Shown piece by piece: positions 33,027 through 42,836 of a stretch of 42,836 nt of DNA. The stretch comes from Dissophora ornata (lineage: Eukaryota > Mortierellomycota > Mortierellomycetes > Mortierellales > Mortierellaceae). Made by a program: the position numbers and the translations under genes. The DNA is taken from the NCBI GenBank assembly GCA_025201705.1, contig MU616782.1, positions 1 to 42,836 of the forward strand, written 5' to 3'. The stretch's first letter is position 1, and each line of letters begins with the position of its first letter. The notes below the pieces were generated by a model, which did not search any database, was not told the origin of the DNA, and saw only the letters and a program-made list of their open reading frames with translations.

Positions 33027-34358
33027 TCATTCGTCACCCAGATCGTTGACCCAGGTACGGTCAAAGGGGATGCGGAGTTCCAGGTCACCATAGGGTGCCC
33101 ATCCGCTCCAGAAAGCATCGCGGTTCTTGCTCTTATGGACCAGGACCACTTGCTCTCCCAGCTTCAAGCCAGATGCAGCCTCAATCTCTTTGGCGGCCTT
33201 GTCAACAACCCGACCGATGGCCAGGTACTGCTTGGCAACCTTTTGTTCCATAACCTTCTCACCGTCCTCTTCCATCTTTATCTCAACCCGGTCACCATCG
33301 CGCTTGATCGTGAGACTCTCTGGAAGATTGAACTCGGCAGTCTTGCCTTTGTGGCATTTGAGACTGCGCTCAGCAATATCGCGCTTATCCATAGCCTGGA
33401 ACAAGTCCAACTTTCGCAAGGCTCTCTCCTTCCTGTTGCTTTGGTCTTTGGGGTCAAAGACGGTCATACGGATATCGATCTTGTCCAGCTGCTTCTTGTC
33501 ACCGCGCTCGGGGAAGGTCCATCGGAACCATTCATCAGGTCGAGCCTTTTGGACCTCCCATTCCGATCCAAGGATGCTCAGAGCTGTCGTATACCGACCT
33601 GCATTTTCGTCACGCTTCAAAATCTTTTTCAGGTCCTTGACTGTAGTAGCAGCAGGCATGGTGCAGGCCCAGAAATAGGCTGCACCACCGACCGCCGCGA
33701 CTGGCAGGAAAACGTACAAGAGTCGCCCCGTCAGCAACAGTGCAGCACCGGTACCGAAGACTGTCAGGGGGACATAGGCCAGGGTCGACTTGGGCGCGTC
33801 AAGGGCCACGACCGCAGGTACTGCTACCAGAATCGTAGAGAGGAACGCCATTCGGAAAAGAAAGCGGATAGGCCGGCGGCGGCGCATCCCATGGCGGTGA
33901 TGACAGTGGTAGCCTCGCATGCCACCATGCTTTTGCCAGTGGTCATGGATATGTTTATGGAAATCGTGCTTGTCGCCTCGAGCACCCCGCCACCAGTCGT
34001 TTGCTGCCTGGTGGGCGGACTCTTGCTCGGCGTGCCAGGTCCTTCTGGAGAAATCGCGGAAACCGCGGACGGCTTGACCCTGAAGGAACGGCGAAGAGGC
34101 AGTTGGGGCGGCTTTGGCAAAGGGCTGGAAGGACGCGGATGAGAAGAGCCTTGAGGTTTGAGGTTGCTGTGACTGGTTGGCAAACCTTTCGAGGTTGTGT
34201 CGCGCGGCCATTGCTCCACTGGTGTTTTGGGTGAAGATGCCCGAGAACTTTGAGCAGTTGGCAGCGGAAGTCGAGGAGGAGGTGAAGGTTCGTTGTGGCA
34301 AGGCGCGGAGCAGTTTCGTCGCATTGCCGACGGAGAATAGGCGACTTGACGCAATCAT
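33027..34358 (-). CDS. Unrecognised mitochondrial membrane protein with His-rich segment
   Basis: Family not recognised. Single exon, 443 residues from the ATG at 34358. That start gives a Ser/Arg/Leu-rich amphipathic N-terminus without early acids (MIASSRLFSVGNATKLLRAL), a good mitochondrial presequence; an in-frame GTG at 34421 is not a likely start. Residues about 131-156 are rich in histidine (HDFHKHIHDHW, then YHCHHRHG) followed by an Arg4 run. Two or three hydrophobic segments span about 166-233, including LLLTGRLLYVFLPVAAVGGA. The remaining 210 residues look like a folded, charged, soluble domain with EWFRWTFPERGD and a conserved-looking WSGWAPYGDLELRIPFD near the end. Topology would place the C-terminal domain on one side of a mitochondrial membrane. 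It may bind metal or heme through the His cluster (inference). Confidence 0.75.
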   Translation of the reverse strand: MIASSRLFSVGNATKLLRALPQRTFTSSSTSAANCSKFSGIFTQNTSGAMAARHNLERFANQSQQPQTSRLFSSASFQPFAKAAPTASSPFLQGQAVRGFRDFSRRTWHAEQESAHQAANDWWRGARGDKHDFHKHIHDHWQKHGGMRGYHCHHRHGMRRRRPIRFLFRMAFLSTILVAVPAVVALDAPKSTLAYVPLTVFGTGAALLLTGRLLYVFLPVAAVGGAAYFWACTMPAATTVKDLKKILKRDENAGRYTTALSILGSEWEVQKARPDEWFRWTFPERGDKKQLDKIDIRMTVFDPKDQSNRKERALRKLDLFQAMDKRDIAERSLKCHKGKTAEFNLPESLTIKRDGDRVEIKMEEDGEKVMEQKVAKQYLAIGRVVDKAAKEIEAASGLKLGEQVVLVHKSKNRDAFWSGWAPYGDLELRIPFDRTWVNDLGDE

Positions 34359-35263
34359 TTTCAGGGGGGTGAGGAGAAGGTGGATGTAGCAGTGGATCGT
34401 GAGAGTGTGGTGTATGCTCAATGGTTGTTGTTTCTTGGGAAGTGAGGAGAAAGAACAGACCTTTTATGCAAACTAGAGAGTATTTCGAAATTCCCATTTT
34501 GGGGTGCGCCTATCAAAAATGGCGAGAGCATATTGTCCAAATTGGAGATTTTCTTTTCCCACTGTCACCTTGGCTTTTTCCGATGCACCACAGCTTTATC
34601 CAAAGCGTTTGAGCACTCACGTCTTTATTTACCCATGCACTTTCACTAAGGAGTCTGCTAGGCTTTGATCATCCCCAAAAAGGAGATTGAATGCTAGCAA
34701 CTGAAGACGAAGCGCGTCTGTCTGAAGGAAGCCTCGTAGAATATTGCAGCGCCCCTTGTAGGAATAAGGTCGAAGGGGTCGTGTCGAAGGCATAAAACGT
34801 GTTTTCAGATCTCTCCAAAAGACACAGCGTTGCTGAGTCCTTATATCCTCAAAGTGTTTAGTGAGTCTTCCTTTTGTTGTAACCTGGAGACACGAGAGGC
34901 GCGTTTTATGGATGCCCGTGTTTCGGTGGTGGGTCTAAAGTCTTTGCCACCAAATGCAAAATCAAAAGCTTGTGCTCGCACGTGATCCAGGGAAGAGACG
35001 TGGAGAACAGGCATGCGCTCGAAATGTATCATCGCTTCCATCAGTCTTGCTTCCATCAGTCTTGCTTCCATCACCACCTCACCACTGTTCCTTCACACAC
35101 ACACCTCCCTTTCTTCTTCCTCTTCTTCTTCTTCTCTAAACGACTACTTACATTCGCCTCAACTGTTAGCCTTATCTCCTGATTGTCTGCCTCTACTTCA
35201 CCCTCTACAGGACAACCGACTTTACATCCCCCCACATCCCCCTTTGTCCCCCAACGTTCACCA
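34359..35263. promoter_or_regulatory. Divergent region upstream of BOS1
   Basis: About 900 bases between two divergent start codons. A 15-bp unit GCTTCCATCAGTCTT occurs twice plus a partial copy at 35034-35073, followed by a long C/T-rich stretch up to the BOS1 ATG. No other gene or RNA was recognised. Confidence 0.45.
35034..35073. repeat. 15-bp tandem repeat, 2.7 copies
   Basis: GCTTCCATCAGTCTT repeated at 35034-35048 and 35049-35063, then a partial copy to 35073, in the presumed BOS1 5' flank or UTR. Confidence 0.85.
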
Positions 35264-36720
35264 ATGAATTCGCTTTACAACCATGCTCTGAAACAGGTGA
35301 ATGCCCTACAACGAGACCTGGAGAAGTTCCAGTCAGGCGAAGACACCAGTGTTGCCCTTCAGGGTAAGCTAGCAAACCATGGAGCTCTCCGCACCATTTA
35401 CAGGGCAAAGAACAGGCTTTGACACATGGGACACGAGACACGGGACAAGAGCCCCGGCACAGGGCAAGATGAGCACTGGATGATCACCGAGAGTAACTCC
35501 ACCGATCACTCAGAGGCTACTCTGTATTGGATCAGTCCACGTAATCATCACAGCAACCATGTGGACTATTCGACGCCCATCCCAGACTCAAGGGCATGGA
35601 GTGGATGATGAACAGAAGGGGCGAATATCGTGCACCGCGGAGAGTCGTTTTCTCTCTGCCACGTTTGTTCAGTGTATTTATTTTTGGATACAGCAAGCAC
35701 GTACAAGCACGCCCATGGGCATGTCGTCACACATGTGGATGCAAACCTGCTTGTTCTACTCTATTCACTGGAGACCACAGACGCATCTACGCATCTCTAC
35801 CCTTGCCAGTGCTGACGGACGATAACCTGTAATATCTCACTTTGGTCTCTTAGGTCAGATCGCAGCTACCGTCAATGCCTTCAAGCGCTCGATCGACGAC
35901 TATGATACCATGGCCAAGAAGGAGATGATGGACGACAAACGAGAGAAGGCGTTCGCGTATGTCCTTGCCCTATGTTGAAACAACAACGCTTTGGTTTTCC
36001 ATGCCATCGACCCTTCGTATTAACTCTGAGGGATGCAGCCGCGTTACCAAGTTTAGGGAAGATTACGATGCCATCAACAGGAGTTTTGCGCAACTGAAGA
36101 GTCGAGAGGAACAGGTAACGCCTAGGAGTTCGACACGCTGCCTGCTCTGGACAGGCTTTAACAATCGTATTTCAGTCAAACTGATCAAGATCTTTCATTT
36201 ACGTCCGATGCACAAATTCACTCGCACATAGCTCTCCCACGGAAGGAATCGTACACAATTATTGGAGAGAAGACAATCACGGATGACCGTCCCTGTTGAA
36301 CACCCCTATCAAGCAACGTCAGCCTCGCCATATCTGCAACAAGCCCACGCGATCAGGGAGCGCGACTTTGCTCAAAGGACGGGTGCACAGTTGGATGATA
36401 TGCTTCACCAAGGAAAAGCCGCGCTCGACGATCTGTTTCATCAACGCACATCGCTCAAAGTAAGATTTGAGGCATACGCATAACACAGCTGGAACGTTGG
36501 TTAGCGGCACGACCGGACATGTTCACTCACAGCTCCTATTTTTCTATTTTTATCACAGTCGACGCAGCGCAAAATGCTGGATGCTGCCAATACCCTCGGT
36601 CTGTCTCGTAATGTGATTCAGTTGATTGAGCGCAGGAGCGCTGAGGACAAATGGATCTTTTACGCCGGCGTTTGCGTCACACTTTTGGCCATGTGGGCCA
36701 TCATCCACTATCTCACTTGA
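35264..36720 (+). CDS. BOS1: Golgi/ER SNARE Bos1 (membrin family)
   Basis: Qb-SNARE for transport between ER and Golgi. Exons 35264-35363, 35854-35956, 36039-36114, 36232-36459 and 36559-36720 close to 222 residues, typical of membrin. The N-terminal helical domain starts MNSLYNHALKQVNALQRDLE; the SNARE motif runs through GKAALDDLFHQRTSLK and MLDAANTLGLSRNVIQLIER; a single C-terminal anchor (FYAGVCVTLLAMWAIIHYL) ends two residues before the stop. The acceptor at 36231 was preferred to one near 36267 because it keeps LSHGRNRTQLLERR in frame. The first intron is long (490 nt) and contains no convincing exon. Confidence 0.9.
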
Positions 36721-36890
36721 AATACTTTTGTTCTTGCACTCGGCGCGTCATTACTTTCCGTGCCCCGGGGGGGACGAAGATCAGTACGCGGTCTACTCTA
36801 CAGAGTGACCAGGTTTCTTGCTTTTATCGCAGTGTCTCGTAACAGGGACGTCCACTTCACTTTTATAATTATCAGCCCCTGGCATTGTAT

Positions 36891-36896
36891 AATAAA
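36891..36896 (+). terminator. Poly(A) signal of BOS1
   Basis: AATAAA about 170 nt after the BOS1 stop in an AT-rich stretch. Confidence 0.45.
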
Positions 36897-37405
36897 TAAT
36901 ATATATTCTCTCAGCAACTTGAATTCAACGTGCCTTGAGTGGGATAAGCTGATCCAATGCGCGCTCTGATACGCGTCGTCGATGCGCGCAAATTTGATGC
37001 GCACTTGAAAACTATGCAATAATTGTCTTGATCTGGCGTCGCGTTCGATTTTGTACGGGTTTGCAGATAGGCGGATATTACTATACAACGTGGCATCTTG
37101 GCGTCTGCGATCTTCAATAGAGTACACTACCAAGGCATTCGACATATTGGAAAAAAATTGTACCCGAAGGAGGCTGTTGGGCAGGGTTGAATAAGGTTCA
37201 ACCAGCATGTATTTTTACGTGTGCTATTTTTTCACCTCTCACAACCAGCACACCAAAACGGGGCGTAGATTACCATTCTCACCCGCAGGCTGTTCTCCGA
37301 CAATTGCAAAGGGCATTTACGAGGCCGATACCCATAAATGATCTCGAAACGCACGTTTCATGTATAAACAATGAAGGGGATCAGGGTGTGTCCCTCTTCT
37401 TTAAT
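36897..37405. other. 3' intergenic region BOS1/NDK
   Basis: About 510 bases between two convergent genes. A 115-codon open frame on the minus strand (ATG at 37145, end 36798) has no recognisable motif and overlaps the BOS1 poly(A) region; I treat it as chance. Confidence 0.4.
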
Positions 37406-37411
37406 TTTATT
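37406..37411 (-). terminator. Poly(A) signal of NDK
   Basis: AATAAA on the minus strand about 38 nt beyond the NDK stop codon. Confidence 0.5.
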
Positions 37412-37448
37412 GGCTCTTCGAGAAAATAATAATAATATTTTTTTTGTT

Positions 37449-38396
37449 TTACTCGTAGATCAACTTGTCAACGACACGCTGGTGGGAGACAACGCCGTTG
37501 GGGAACCAGAGGGCGATCTCCTTCTCAGCGCTCTCAACAGAGTCGGAGCCGTGGCAGATGTTGCGGCCGATATCCAAGGCGAAGTCACCACGGATGGTTC
37601 CGGGCAACGAAGCCAAGGGGTTGGTCTCGCCGAGGAGGACGCGACCAGCCTTGACAACACCCTTACCCTGCCAGACCATGGCAACCTAGATTGATATCAA
37701 CGGCGAAGTAATTAAATAGCCAGGTCAGTTCATCAGTTCATCAGTTATCGTCCATGATACCATGTTGGGAAATCGAGTGAAACAACATCAATTGTTCGAT
37801 TGAGACGCTCGGGACATATCCAGAGTGAGTAATGTACGTACAACGGGGCCGGAGGTCATGTAGTTGACGAGACCAGCGAAGAAGGGCTTGGAGGAGAGGT
37901 CAGAGTAGTGCTTCTCGAGGTGGGCACGGCCAGGCTAAATGAACCGAATACAAACACAAGTTAGCAAAGGGATTCCGGAAGTGCGAGACGTCATCATCGA
38001 GGATGCGCGACGCATATAAAAATCACGTAGGGGGGCAACATAAAACGTGGGAGAAAACACCAGAATTGATCGTGTCGGGTTGAAAAACAAAAAAAAAAGG
38101 GGGGAGATGGGGAGGGAGTGGATATGGTAACATACGGCCTTGAGCTCGAGGGCCATGAGCTGGAAACCCTTGTTCTCGAAACGCTTGATGATCTCACCAA
38201 CGAGACCGCGCTCGACACCGTCGGGCTTGACCTATATTATTGTTCAAAAGTCGCGGTTACAGAGAGTGAGCGTGTGGACGTCATTTGAGCAATTTTTTCC
38301 AAATAAATTTCACGCAAAAATACGTCAGAACAAAAGTCGAACTGCATGAGAAAGAACATCGTGTCCAGCACATACCATAATGTAAGTGCGCTCCAT
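37449..38396 (-). CDS. YNK1: Nucleoside diphosphate kinase
   Basis: Transfers the gamma phosphate of NTPs to NDPs through a phosphohistidine. Exons 38396-38376, 38231-38136, 37934-37842 and 37685-37449 close to 148 residues, the usual cytosolic length. The first exon encodes only seven residues (MERTYIM). Diagnostic strings: [37 protein letters not shown], and the active-site [16 protein letters not shown] with the catalytic His. The protein ends [19 protein letters not shown]. Codon choice is strongly C-ending, consistent with high expression. Confidence 0.95.
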
Positions 38397-38671
38397 CTTG
38401 ATTTGTTGTTGATTTGGATTCGGGGGGAAAGACGTGTGAAGTAAAGAACAGAAAAGAACAAAAACAAAAAACAAAAAAAAGCTGACAAGTTCCACGGGCG
38501 GGGATGAGAAACAATTGCAGCCCATGCGACTGGGACCGGATTCCATCCGTCATCAATTTTGCCACCAATATTTCGTCAGCCTCGGCCGTATATTTTCCGA
38601 GTGCTGGTGCTCATGCATGGTAGGCGATACTTGCTTGCTCCACGCCATTTCATTGGTCATTTCTAATGGTC

Positions 38672-38678
38672 TATAAGG
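38672..38678 (+). promoter_or_regulatory. TATA-like element with nearby CCAAT
   Basis: TATAAGG about 60 nt upstream of the small frame at 38734. An inverted CCAAT (ATTGG) lies near 38651. Either could instead serve the divergent NDK promoter. Confidence 0.3.
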
Positions 38679-38733
38679 CGCAGCTGAAGAATGCGCTGAA
38701 AGTCGTCGCTACGCCACGTCCTCAGCCCTCAAA

Positions 38734-38889
38734 ATGATTGATGAGGTCCTCAGTATACCAATCCACGACGAACCGACTTCTCCTCCACCATTGCGCAAGG
38801 GCAAATTTCGAATCCTGGACTACAAGGACAAGAACGAGGCCAAAGCCAGAGCTGTGGGAGCTGACAGGGGCCATGGCAAAGCCAATTAG
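38734..38889 (+). CDS. Possible 51-residue small protein, unknown
   Basis: Not recognised. ATG (context AAAATGA) to TAG, 51 codons, polar and charged, with PTSPPPLRKGKFRILDYKDK. A second frame, shifted by +1, is open from 38738 to 39019 and its last 45 codons read like protein with a hydrophobic end (ILALVVLRVWYGY). An unrecognised intron, a frameshift or two chance frames could each explain this; for example a GTATAC donor at 38753 and an acceptor at 38866 would join them in phase. Weak support. Confidence 0.25.
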   Translation: MIDEVLSIPIHDEPTSPPPLRKGKFRILDYKDKNEAKARAVGADRGHGKAN

Positions 38890-39407
38890 GACAAGTACTC
38901 CGCAGGATAGCCTTCAGATATTTCAAACCAGACCATCATTCCTGAACCTAGTACAAGAAAACGCAAAAACGTCGCCGATCCTAGCACTCGTAGTTCTACG
39001 CGTTTGGTACGGATACTGAGCTTTTTATCGTAGGAAAAAAAAATGTCTAGCCTAGATCCAAGCGGACAAGCCCCAGGCCAATTTTCGATTTTGAAATCTA
39101 ATACGCAGGAAGAGTACAGGAATTGAACAGGAGAGTAATATAGCTACAAGTAAGGATAAGTGCCAAGGCACAAGGTTCGCTGGTCATCATTGGAAGGCTC
39201 CGAGGGAAGGTATACAGGACATAAATGGGTATAGATAAAGGAATATCTAGAAATAAGAGATACCGATCAGTAACTACAGCAACATGTCATTGTCAATACC
39301 AGCAACAGACACAGCCAGTTTTTGGCTCATCGCGAACTTACAGAACAAGTAATCATAGACCGAGACGATTCAAATCTTTGACGGCGGGCATTCCAACATC
39401 CTGCTGG
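38890..39407. other. Intergenic region, nothing certain
   Basis: Apart from the tail of the +1 frame noted above (to 39019) there is no recognisable gene. The UPF0658 3' UTR should lie here on the minus strand; no AATAAA was found close to its stop codon. Confidence 0.4.
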
Positions 39408-41454
39408 CTATTCTATCGACCATCGCTTCGAGGGTCCGCTGACAGACTCCATGGGATAGATATTTGTCCCTGAGACCTTGCCGACTATGCAATCAAAGAA
39501 GTGGTTTACTTTTATCAGCCTCTATTACTCTGATGCCGATCAATCAAAGCCTTACGAAGAGTGCTGCCTGTCGAACTTACTGTGTGCGTTCAATCCATGG
39601 TTGAAGTTTTTCATGCAGACCCATGCAAAGTATATCGTTGACATTCCGAGAATCAAGCTGACAATAACTGTCGGCATAAAATGGCGAAAAAAAGTAGGAT
39701 GAGTCAGCAGGGTACATAGTATGAATAGTAGCCATCTTTGTAGACGGTATTTGGACTTGAGAAAGCAATGGGCTTACGGAAGAAGATGAGGAACTTGCTT
39801 GCGCCAGCAAATCTAGCCTTGTCGTCAAAGACCTGGTTCAGCTTCAAAATATTATAAACAAGTGTGGCAAATCCTCCGGCGATAAAGCAGCACATTGCTA
39901 TTTTGCTCTCGCGTTTCAACTAGTAAGGACAGCAGGGATAGAAGTTACGTTATTAGCGTTAGTTTGCATAGTTCGAACAATGAATGTAACAAAGTCGACA
40001 CGGTCGAAAAGGACACTTACGCCCCACCACGCCAGGAAAGGTAGAACAATGGATGCTCCTGTCGACAGGATGAGATGGACGACCAATATGTTACTCATCT
40101 CGCTCTGTGTAAGCGTCTGCAACGTGTCATACTGTAGAATGACCACAGATAAGAACTGCGCCGAGAATCCGAGCTGGAAAAAGATGTCAAACTTGAGAAT
40201 CATAATAAAGATCTGGTAGACCTTGTACATGTCTAACGTCGGAGGAAATTCATTGGAGGATGAGGCGTCAGGTTAATACATCCACGGGGTACGTTGCTTT
40301 CCAGCGGCAAAGGCGCGGATTGAATCGTCAAAGCCTCTCCCTGCATACCTCGCATAGCCAGGTCTGCGCCAATCTTTTTATAAATGGTCCATCCGAACTC
40401 CTTGTACAACTTGTAAGCGATAAAAGCGAACCCTGATGCGAAAACGACCATCAGCGAGACAACGGCAATCTCATATGGTAGCGAGGCGTGATAGGGTGTT
40501 GGATTTGCTGAGCGCTCAAAGAAATCCAGAATCATGTTGGGTAGAGAGTCGCCTGAGGTCCTAACAAGAATTTCGGAAGCCTGCTTCACTTGAACTCCTG
40601 CGTATGCAACCATAGCACAGTTGAAGACAACAATGGCAATGATTTGGATGGTGTTCTTGTTGAACATCTATAGCCAACGGAGTACAGTAAAAATAGTAAA
40701 GAGTCGTGAGCATTCCATCTTTCACCTTTTTAGTTTTTTTTTTTTTGTCCAACTGTGTATTTCCTTCCATCTCGCGCGTTGTCGACATACCGCGTCGCAT
40801 AAGAGGATGAGCTGAAAGAGTTGGGCCACGATAAACAGCACATGGTATACAGACAGAACCCGGGCGGTCTGAACGACCTCTGTCGGGTCTGGCTCCTCAT
40901 AGTTCTTTCGTTGCTCCAGCGCAACCATAGCTGGGTCGATGGCGTTCTTGATGTTGTTGGACTCTGTCAAGTGCAATTTGAAGATGACCGACTCCAGGGC
41001 GATGATCACGACTGCCTGGATGCTGGACCATACCAAGGAGTATCTGGACCAGGTCGAGTCGCCGGCCTAAACAAGGACAGTGCCAGACGTAAGACAAAAA
41101 AAAAGTTATTTTAGACCGACGTGTTCAGACAAACCCTTTACACCACTTGGGATATATTGTCATCCCGAAACAACTGTCAGCAGCCAATCTAGCCAGTCGT
41201 GTGTGGAAAAACATGCACACTGGCGGCCGTACTGGCAACAGAGAGGGCTTAGTGCGCTGTACGTAGTCGACACTCCACAAGCATTGTACTTGGAATGGAA
41301 AACAATCGAGCCGTCTCCTCGACCAAACAGAAAAAAGAATCCCTGTACTGAATGGGTCGGCGGACAGGTCGGATTCGTTGTGGGTCCATCGACAGGACAG
41401 CCTCCTGATGCAGAGCATGAGGGAGAAGGATCGACTTACAAGTCTTGAAATCAT
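39408..41454 (-). CDS. UPF0658 Golgi apparatus membrane protein
   Basis: Multispanning protein of the fungal UPF0658 family (S. pombe C1952.10c group), located to the Golgi; role unknown. Seven exons: 41454-41440, 41066-40791, 40667-40349, 40232-40021, 39919-39778, 39667-39581 and 39484-39408, closing to 375 residues. About seven hydrophobic helices are visible. Family strings: RVLSVYHVLFIVAQLFQL, NKNTIQIIAIVVFN, LYKEFGWTIYKKIGADL, KVYQIFIMILKFDIFFQLG, then STIYFAWVCMKNFNHGLNAH and a C-terminal RWSIE. A shorter reading through 39735-39704 stays open but loses the last membrane helix and the VCMKNF block, so I rejected it. The first coding exon is five codons; the long low-complexity 5' side probably contains a UTR intron. 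Confidence 0.82.
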
Positions 41455-41620
41455 TCTTAACTGCCTCTCGTTCCGTGTGAGGAAAGGGCTTGGATGTGTC
41501 ACAGAGTGGATGGGAAGAGAGAGCCTACACAGATGAATGCAGAGTGTAGAGAGGACAAATCGAAAGGGCGGGCGAGAGAGCGATGAAGAGAGATTGGCGG
41601 CGAGCGATGGAGGGAGGGAA

Positions 41621-41646
41621 GGAGGAGGAGGAGGAGGAGGAGGAGG
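41621..41646. repeat. (GGA)n microsatellite
   Basis: Uninterrupted GGA triplets over 26 bases in the purine-rich block. Confidence 0.9.
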
Positions 41647-41730
41647 CGGTGTCGTGGGCTACTACTTTGTTGACGAATAAGGCCTTTGGAGCAATGGATG
41701 CCAAGAGGAGAGCGTGAGGGAGAGAGATAA

Positions 41731-41748
41731 AGAGAGAGAGAGAGAGAG
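41731..41748. repeat. (AG)9 microsatellite
   Basis: Nine AG dinucleotides flanked by further GA-rich sequence. Confidence 0.9.
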
Positions 41749-41808
41749 CGAGGGAGAGAGCTGAGCAGAGGGGAAGACAGGAAGGGAGGCGTGAATGATG
41801 GATGGGAT

Positions 41809-41828
41809 GGAATGGAATGGAATGGAAT
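41809..41828. repeat. (GGAAT)4 microsatellite
   Basis: Four perfect GGAAT pentamers, preceded by an imperfect GGGAT unit. Confidence 0.9.
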
Positions 41829-42308
41829 GAATGGAGGGAAGGGGATGAAGGAAGAAGGAAAGAGAGCCAGGGTTGAATGTGATGGAGAGGAACAAAGATG
41901 TTTGGAGGGCAGACACACACGTTCGCCCACAGACAACAAATGAAACGGAAAAGGTTTCTGGCTGATTGGTTGTGCAGCCGCTGAGGAGAGCCGAACACGC
42001 CCCAGGCGACACCTGCGCCAGCCACGGCGGGTCTCAATCACTCAACCATGCCGCCGGTGCGCCATGTACGCATCGAGTGCCTCTTCTCTCTCCCAAGCGC
42101 CATCCCGCAGGACAGCCACAGGGCGCCCAGTCCCTGCAACAGGGCTGTACTGTATGTATGTGGACATGCGTACCTTGTTTGAAGGGTCCGCAATTAAAAT
42201 TAATTACATATTGCCATCAATGTCGATACCTGGGGCCATGTGCATGGGGGGAAAGCAACCCCGGGGGACTCTCTGTCAGTCTGCGTGTCCGTCTCTCTCA
42301 CACACACA

Positions 42309-42428
42309 CTCTCTTTCCTCTTTCTCTCTTCCTCTTTCTCTCTTTCTCTTTCTTTCTCTTTCTTTCTCCCTTTCTCTCTCTCTCTTTCGCTTTCTCTCTC
42401 TCTCTCTCTCGCTCTCGCTCTTTCTCCC
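42309..42428. repeat. Polypyrimidine tract (CT/TTTC repeats)
   Basis: About 120 bases almost without purines on the plus strand, built of CTCT and CTTT units. Together with the purine-rich block 600 bp upstream it is complementary in character. Confidence 0.9.
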
Positions 42429-42610
42429 GTTTATTTTTACACCACGCATCACACATGTGGATGGTCTCTTTGCCTAGTCCCTGCCGATGGTGGTACTGCA
42501 ACAGCCGCTCTTTGATTCCTCGTGTAGCCACAGGACTGTGGTTTCCCGCGGTCCCTGTGCGCCATATCGCGTCCGTGCAGCAGCCTGTTTGATATGCAGC
42601 ATCAGCGTAG

Positions 42611-42670
42611 GCATCGACAGGCATCAACAGGCATCAACAGGCATCAACAGGCATCAACAAGCATCAACAG
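42611..42670. repeat. Six 10-bp tandem units
   Basis: GCATCAACAG repeated six times with single changes (first unit GCATCGACAG, fifth GCATCAACAA), followed by a decayed GCATCGCAGA. Confidence 0.92.
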
Positions 42671-42771
42671 GCATCGCAGACACACGTCGCAGCCGCGCGC
42701 TGATTGGCCGCAGCTGGTGGCCTGTTTGTCTTTCCTGCGTGCCCTGTAGGCACTTCCTCCATGGCCCTCTG

Positions 42772-42772
<1 letters not shown>

Positions 42773-42806
<34 letters not shown>
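42773..42806. repeat. (CT)17 microsatellite
   Basis: Seventeen uninterrupted CT dinucleotides close to the window end. Confidence 0.92.
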
Positions 42807-42811
<5 letters not shown>

Positions 42812-42836
42812 CATTGCCCGGTCCATGCAGCACCAT

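Larger units (their letters stand above)
41455..42836. other. Low-complexity 5' flank of UPF0658 and window end
   Basis: About 1.4 kb dominated by simple repeats: (GGA)n, (GA)n, (GGAAT)4, a purine-rich block at 41510-41900, a pyrimidine-rich block at 42309-42428 and a 10-bp tandem repeat. Long open frames here encode only Ser/Leu/Pro or Arg/Glu repeats and are not credible genes. Confidence 0.6.

Noticed and set aside
36798..37145. 115-codon minus-strand open frame
   Set aside because: No motif, AT-rich, overlaps the BOS1 poly(A) region.
38800..38820. TTTCGAATCC resembling a tRNA B box
   Set aside because: No A box or cloverleaf-compatible arms nearby; it lies in the small open frame.
39704..39735. 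Alternative last exon of UPF0658 ending YYVPC
   Set aside because: It stays open but drops the last membrane helix and the conserved VCMKNF block found in the 39581-39667 exon.
41499..42041. Long minus-strand open frame of 180 codons
   Set aside because: It translates simple repeats into Ser/Leu/Pro runs; best explained as the low-complexity 5' flank of UPF0658.
42064..42592. Plus-strand open frames over the CT tract
   Set aside because: Ser/Leu/Phe repeats from a polypyrimidine tract, without a recognisable domain.

Overview
The window is nuclear DNA of a filamentous fungus. Genes are split by many short introns (most 75-160 nt) with GT-AG ends and CTAAC/CTGAC branch-like sites, AATAAA signals follow stop codons, and the gene set is fungal (MID1 channel subunit, PRM1 mating-fusion protein, DASH subunit Hsk3, a UPF0658 Golgi membrane protein). 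Intron density and protein style suggest an early-diverging lineage such as Mortierellomycotina/Mucoromycota; that placement is inference. No mobile element, CRISPR array, rRNA or convincing tRNA was seen. All gene models were built by eye: reading frames were joined at splice sites so that the coding phase closes and the protein matches its family.

Layout. 0.3-5 kb: MID1 (-) and MutY adenine DNA glycosylase (+), divergent. 5-10 kb: CZIB/DUF866 zinc protein (+), PRM1 (+), PhnP-like metallo-beta-lactamase-fold hydrolase (+). 10-11.6 kb: a poorly resolved small gene (-). 11.8-16.2 kb: a ferric reductase/NOX-type oxidoreductase (+) convergent with TAP42/IGBP1 (-). 16.5-18.7 kb: COX10 heme A farnesyltransferase (+) convergent with a HIG1/Rcf1 protein (-), two cytochrome oxidase biogenesis genes side by side. 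19.3-27.7 kb: FAP1/NFX1-type zinc-finger protein (+), Hsk3 (+), MCM7 (-). 29.3-34.4 kb: mitochondrial carrier (+), tRNA-splicing endonuclease subunit Sen54 (+), an unrecognised mitochondrial membrane protein with a His-rich segment (-). 35.2-41.5 kb: Bos1/membrin SNARE (+), nucleoside diphosphate kinase (-), a doubtful small ORF (+), UPF0658 (-). The last 1.4 kb is low-complexity DNA: a purine-rich block, a pyrimidine-rich block and a 10-bp tandem repeat.

Most genes are single-copy housekeeping genes with no operon-like logic; neighbours are divergent or convergent, and several convergent pairs have very close 3' ends. The least ordinary items are the oxidoreductase, whose NADPH domain is degenerate and interrupted by a membrane hairpin; the unrecognised mitochondrial protein at 33.0-34.4 kb; two inferred GC-AG introns; and several initiator micro-exons, one holding only the ATG. 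I found no clear multi-gene novel system.
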